The position numbers and the translations under genes are program-made. Shown one piece after another: positions 59,898 through 64,000 of a DNA stretch of 64,000 nucleotides. Below the pieces are notes generated by a model. That model ran no database searches. It was not told where the DNA came from and saw nothing but the letters and a program-made list of their open reading frames with translations. Where the stretch lies: assembly GCF_949987535.1 (NCBI RefSeq), contig NC_080081.1, positions 37,736,428 to 37,800,427 of the forward strand, written 5' to 3'. The stretch comes from Balaenoptera acutorostrata (lineage: Eukaryota > Chordata > Mammalia > Artiodactyla > Balaenopteridae). The first letter of the stretch is position 1; the number at the start of each line of letters is the position of its first letter.

Positions 59898-60155
59898 TCT
59901 ATTAAATAATTACTTAGGGAAAAATAACAATATTTTAAATGCATAAAAATCTAAAATCTGTGATAGGCCTCAACATTTTATTGTCAATCTTAAAGGCTCT
60001 AATGAGATTAAAATTTTGAACTGGATTATAAAACTGTTTCAATGAAAGTCCTGTTTGACCTTGAGAATGAAGTAACACAGAAGGCTAAGATCTTTTTAAA
60101 TTCATATCTAACTGTGATACTGAAAAAGGAACTAGTATGTATTTTAGAATGAGGA
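59898..60155 (+). repeat. Direct duplicate, copy 2 (partner at 44,934-45,195)
   Basis: Same orientation as its partner. At its left edge the 13-mer ATTAAATAATTAC occurs twice in tandem (59,884-59,896 and 59,900-59,912), once outside and once inside the duplicated unit, which may mark the junction. It begins about 357 bp right of the L1 stack. Confidence 0.9.
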
Positions 60156-60159
60156 TGTA

Positions 60160-60720
60160 TATGTATGGGGATTTAAATTTAGTAATTGAAAAACAAAGAT
60201 AAAATTTAAATATTTTAAAATAAAATTTCAGTTTTCCTAATTTAAAGAAAATGTGTAATGATAGAAGAAAACCCATGCTACATCCTGAAAAAAAGTAGAT
60301 CAACTAGAAAAAAGAGGTGTCTCAGAAGGATATTAACAAGAGGTGTCTACTGAGGTGGGATTGTTAGTGATTCATAATTATTAGTGATTCAGAAGTCAAG
60401 AAACAAACATATTTTAACAAACACAAAATAATACCTAACACAAGGAGACACAAAATGCGGTGTATGTAAATGTATATACACACACATACTTTGGTTCTGA
60501 AGGTGATAAGAGAAAGATGTTATTTGGAAGGAAATGTGGACTCAAAATAAATTTCGTTTCAATTTGTTTATTTTTAACATTAAAAGAAATTAGACAATTT
60601 ATGATGATGATGATATAAGTGAGCTAATAACAATGGAATATAGAATACAATGTGTATATAAAATATATTTGATTAAACTCTGAAAGAAAATCATTCTTTT
60701 TTCCAAGTTAAATTGTGGTT
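60160..60720. other. AT-rich unique sequence
   Basis: A short (ATG)n tract lies near 60,601-60,613. Nothing else is recognised. Confidence 0.5.
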
Positions 60721-60731
60721 AACACTGCATA

Positions 60732-60735
<4 letters not shown>

Positions 60736-60768
<33 letters not shown>

Positions 60769-61160
60769 GAGAGATGGGAGCGGCAATGTGAGACATCCCT
60801 GTATGGGAGCCTGATCCCAGGGCTGGGTCTGCAATTTTAAAGCTTCTCTTTTTTTTTTTTTTAAGGAAAGTTTTACTTTATTTATTTATTTATTTATTTT
60901 TGGCTGTGTTGGGTCTTCATTTCTGTGCGAGGGCTTTCTCCAGTTGTGGCAAGCGGGGGCCACTCTTCATCGCGGTGTGTGGGCCTCTCACCATCGCAGC
61001 CTCTCTTGTGGAGCACAGGCTCCAGACACGCAGGCTCAGTAATTGTGGCTCACGGGCCCAGTTGCTCCGCGGCATGTGGGATCCTACCAGACCAGGGCTC
61101 AAACCTGTGTCCCCTGCATTGGCAGGCAGACTCTCAACCACTGTGCCACCAGGGAAGCCC
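60736..61160 (-). mobile_element. CHR-type SINE carrying extra 3' sequence between two A-tails
   Basis: On - the body is a CHR SINE (GGGCTTCCCTGGTGGCACAG start, B box GGTTTGAGCCC) with an (AAAT)n tail and a first A tract (60,849-60,862 on +). It is followed by about 85 bp of non-SINE sequence and a second A tract of about 30 (60,735-60,764). The duplication AACACTGCATATCTT / AACAGTGCATATCTT encloses the whole 425 bp (60,721-60,735 and 61,161-61,175), so it all came in one event. This fits read-through into 3' flank of a source copy. Confidence 0.9.
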
Positions 61161-61175
61161 AACAGTGCATATCTT

Positions 61176-61495
61176 AATCTAGTTCAGATGACATAGAAAT
61201 TGCTAAAATCTCATTTCTGCCTAAAATACTAAAAGATTGATAAAATACTTTTTATTTAAGGTATTCAATATATAATTTTTAGCTTAAACTTTTTATATAT
61301 AAGAAATTAACACAGAAAACTGAAGTCTATCCTAATAAACCGGCACTGAAGTTCTTAAGTTCAAGGAAAATAGACCAAGAAACACAACACAAGCTTAACA
61401 CAACAAAATCTCCAGTTGTTTTTTTAAAACATTGGATTTCCAAATATCTCATCCAACAACCATCATCTACACTGAAATATGAGCACAAATTTAAA
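61176..61495. other. AT-rich unique sequence
   Basis: Nothing is recognised in this interval. Confidence 0.5.
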
Positions 61496-61499
61496 GACA

Positions 61500-62160
61500 G
61501 AGATGGTAGAGTTGATTTTTAAAATGACCCAGCAATATCATGTCCACAAGAAATTCTTTTCATATCTAATGATATAGACTGGTTGAAGTTAGAAGAATAG
61601 AAAATATATATTATGTAAAATATAATCAAAAGAAAGAAGAGAGTGATATATTAATATCAGATAAAGTAGACTTCAGAATAAAGAAAATTTCCAGGGAAAG
61701 AGAGGAGAACAAATTACAATAAACAGTTCAATCTTCAAGAAGACATAACAAACCTAAAATTGTATGCATCAAACAAAAGAATATGTAATGGAAAACTGAT
61801 AGATTTTACAGGACAAATCCAAAATTATATGTGCAGACTTCAACACCCATCAGTCAGAAATTGCCAGAACAACTAGCTAGAAATCAGCAAGGTATATAAT
61901 AATTCATCAACACAATCAATCAACCAAAATGAACTGATATTTATAGAACACTGTAGCCAACAACAGCAGAATATACATTTCTTTTTTGTGCCCATGGAAC
62001 ATATATGAAATATACCCTATCCTAATACATAAAACAAGCCTTGAAAATTTTAAGAAATTGAATCATACATAGTATATTATCTAATCATGATATATTCAAA
62101 CTGGAAATAAATAACAGAAAGGCAAAAGGAAAAGTTCTAAACACGTGCAGAAGAAATGTT
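61500..62160 (+). pseudogene. L1 ORF2 endonuclease-region relic
   Basis: On + the order matches old L1 ORF2: ATATTAATATCAGATAAAGTAG and AAGAAGACATAACAAACC; GCAGACTTCAACACCCATC (GDFNTP region); CTAGAAATCAGCAAGG; ATTTATAGAACACTGTAGCC; CAGCAGAATATACATTTC; CCCATGGAACATATATG; and GAAATAAATAACAGAAAGG. All are heavily mutated and the frame is lost. Confidence 0.75.
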
Positions 62161-62179
62161 TAGTGAACATGAAGAGAAC

Positions 62180-62430
62180 AATTAGACTACGTAAAATAAA
62201 ATACAGGAAGAAGTAATACAAAATATAAAAGAACAATACCAAAAAAGAACAGAGCAACAGTGAGCTGTGAGATAGTTAAGCTGAATAGTTTTTAAAAAAA
62301 TAAATAAATAAAACTCTAAATCCATAGATACAAAGAACTCACTAACACCCAAGCACAGGAAGCATGGAGTAACAGAGCATATTATAATCAAATTTTTAAA
62401 CCAGCTGTAAACAGGTAATACTAAAACAGA
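62180..62430 (+). pseudogene. L1 ORF1-region relic, out of order
   Basis: GTGAGCTGTGAGATAGTTAAG, TCTAAATCCATAGATACAAAG, AACACCCAAGCACAGGAAGC and AGAGCATATTATAATCAAATT match the ORF1 RRM/C-terminal area of old L1. On + ORF1 should precede ORF2, yet here it follows an ORF2 fragment. This is therefore a second L1 copy or a rearranged one. Confidence 0.6.
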
Positions 62431-62434
62431 TGTT

Positions 62435-62785
62435 GAATAAACAAATTTTACATGCAGAGGAAAAAGGCAAGTATCACTAGTAGGAACACAGGTGACCTAA
62501 TCACATTGAACAGTTTCCCCCTGACATCCTCCAGTACTTTTCTAATACCTGACTCCAGTGCTTAAAAACTCTCCTGCCTTTTGTTTCAGTGAAGTTGAGT
62601 TCAACCTCTCTCCTCTACTGAAATAGTCTTGAATAAGTCTCACTTGACTGTGCAGGCACTGCAATTTTTCTTTGACATTACAAAAATGTTTTTAAAGCAC
62701 AGGAATAACAAGCAAAATGTCAGTTTGGATGTTCACTATAAAGGTATAAAAATGATATTAATGAGGTTAGTCTTGGCTAGCAGTT
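62435..62785. other. Unique sequence
   Basis: Nothing firm is seen. A 184-codon frame starting at 62,629 runs through L1 3'UTR and into a SINE and is spurious. Confidence 0.5.
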
Positions 62786-62789
62786 TTAA

Positions 62790-63135
62790 TTTTCAAATAA
62801 CTTTACTGAGGTATAATTCACATTCTGCAAAATACATCTTTTTAAAGTATAGAAGTCAAGTTATTGTAGTCACAGAGTTGTCCAAACATTTATATCTAAT
62901 ATCAGGATATTTTCATTACCCTAAAAGGAGACATCATACGCATCAGCAGTTACTCCCAATTTTCCTATCATCCCAGTCACAGGCATTCAAGAATCTATGG
63001 ATTTGTCTATTCTGGATATTTCATATAAATGGAAGAATACCATACGTGGTATTTTGTGATGGGCTTCTTTCACTTACTATAATAATCCTGCAATATTCAG
63101 ATACAAGTCATTCTTATTCTATTCTCATAGTGGAA
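62790..63135 (-). mobile_element. Old L1 3'UTR fragment
   Basis: ACTTTACTGAGGTATAATTC, GTCACAGAGTTGTCCAAAC, TTTGTCTATTCTGGATATTT and ATAAATGGAAGAATACCATA are reverse-strand landmarks of old L1M 3' ends. It is diverged and 5' truncated. Confidence 0.7.
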
Positions 63136-63148
63136 TGTCACAAACTAT

Positions 63149-63476
63149 TTTTAGTTTATTTTTTTGGCCGAGTCGGGTCTTAGTTGCGGCATGCTGGATT
63201 TTTCGTTGTGCATGCAGGCTTTTTGTTGTGGCGTGCGGGTTTTCCCTCTCTAGCTGTGGCGTGCGGGCTCCAGGGTGCGTGGGTTCTGTAGTTGTGTTGT
63301 GTGGGCTCTGTAGTTTGCAGCATACAGGCTCTCGTTGAGGCGTGTGAGCTCAGTAGTTGTGGCACGTGGGCTTAGTTGCCCCGTGGCATGTGGGATCTTA
63401 GTTCCCTGACAAGGGATAGAACTCACATCCCCTGAATTGGAAGGTGGATTCTTTACCACTGGACCAACAGGGAAGT
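63149..63476 (-). mobile_element. CHR-type SINE (divergent subfamily)
   Basis: On - the head is GACTTCCCTGTTGGTCCAG with a TGGTCCAGTGG A box. It continues through AACTAAGATCCCACATGCC and ends in a short A/T tail. The AACTAAGATCCCACATGCC form differs from the GGGAAGATCCCACATGCCGC form of most other copies here. An imperfect duplication GTCACAAACTA / GTCACAGACTT flanks it (63,137-63,147 and 63,475-63,485). It may be an older branch. Confidence 0.9.
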
Positions 63477-63489
63477 CACAGACTTTTAA

Positions 63490-64000
63490 AGTTGTGTTTT
63501 AAATAGAACAGGAGAAATCAAAGCTTATCATCTAAGAGACAGAAGGAAAAAGTTACTGTAGGACATGAGGGATATAACTAAATCAATTTAGAAAAAAAAG
63601 GGGAATTCAGCTTCTCCCTATATGCTTTCTACCTGTAAATCCTTAACAACCATATATTTAATTAATTAGACTGAACTAGTATTTATTCTCTAATGAATAA
63701 ATAAGCAGGTAGCGAGAAATGATAATATATAGATAGCTCTGTATACATCACCAATATCCAGTGAGCCCCACACTTAATGTGGTTCCCTCACACTTAAATA
63801 CACCAGGACTTAAAATAATCAATGGTCTAAAAAATACAGAACAGCACAGTTTTGAAAAGTATGAGGAAAATCAATATTTAGCAGCTAAGATGTGTCTACT
63901 GTATTATAAGCTCCTATGAATATTTCTCCATCATCATCTTAATCAACATTTTGAATAGATTTAGACAAAGTGGAATGTTCTTTCATCTTCAGATAGTTTT
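63490..64000. other. AT-rich unique sequence
   Basis: Nothing is recognised up to the window end. Confidence 0.5.

Noticed and set aside
62629..63183. 184-codon open frame on +
   Set aside because: It crosses unique DNA, an old L1 3'UTR and the edge of a SINE; it has no domain and no start context.

Overview
This window is ordinary AT-rich mammalian nuclear DNA, either intergenic or deep intronic. I find no intact host protein-coding gene, no tRNA or rRNA gene, no CRISPR array and no operon. The best clade marker is a set of seven tRNA-derived SINEs of the CHR family (shared by cetaceans, hippos and ruminants), in the longer form with an (AATAAA)n-like tail. There is no Bov-B or Bov-A sequence. 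The L1 copies have a long GC-rich 5'UTR of the type I recall from whales and dolphins. I therefore infer a cetacean, most likely; a hippopotamid is the main alternative.

Layout. 1-9,400: mostly unique AT-rich sequence with an MLT1-like MaLR LTR (2,430-2,835), old L1 3' pieces and one SINE (3,491-3,783). 9,440-13,490: L2 relics, one of them split by an L1 fragment, and an old SINE. 15,300-17,436: an L1 ORF2 relic on + that abuts a 3'-truncated RPS3A processed pseudogene on -. 20,900-27,900: further L2 tails and two LTR-like elements. 28,690-36,225: a nested stack in which an old L1 is split by a near full-length L1M, itself split by a SINE. 36,230-46,200: mostly unique, with MIR, MER5A, a SINE and L1 tails. 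46,238-59,541: a second, clearer stack in which an older full-length L1 is split by a younger full-length L1 that is split by a SINE; each level has its own target-site duplication. 59,900-64,000: a 250-bp duplicated segment, a SINE that appears to carry transduced 3' flank, scrambled L1 pieces and one more SINE.

Function. The only coding sequence that still reads through is the L1 ORF1 on the - strand at 54,814-55,707. Its partner ORF2 is broken by a nonsense codon, an endonuclease deletion, frameshifts and a SINE, so that element cannot move by itself. I did not find a new biological system. The observations that seem most worth checking are the SINE 3' transduction, the short direct duplication flanking the L1 stack, the nested insertion chronologies, and the RPS3A/L1 junction. 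Family names come from recalled consensus sequences, not from a search.
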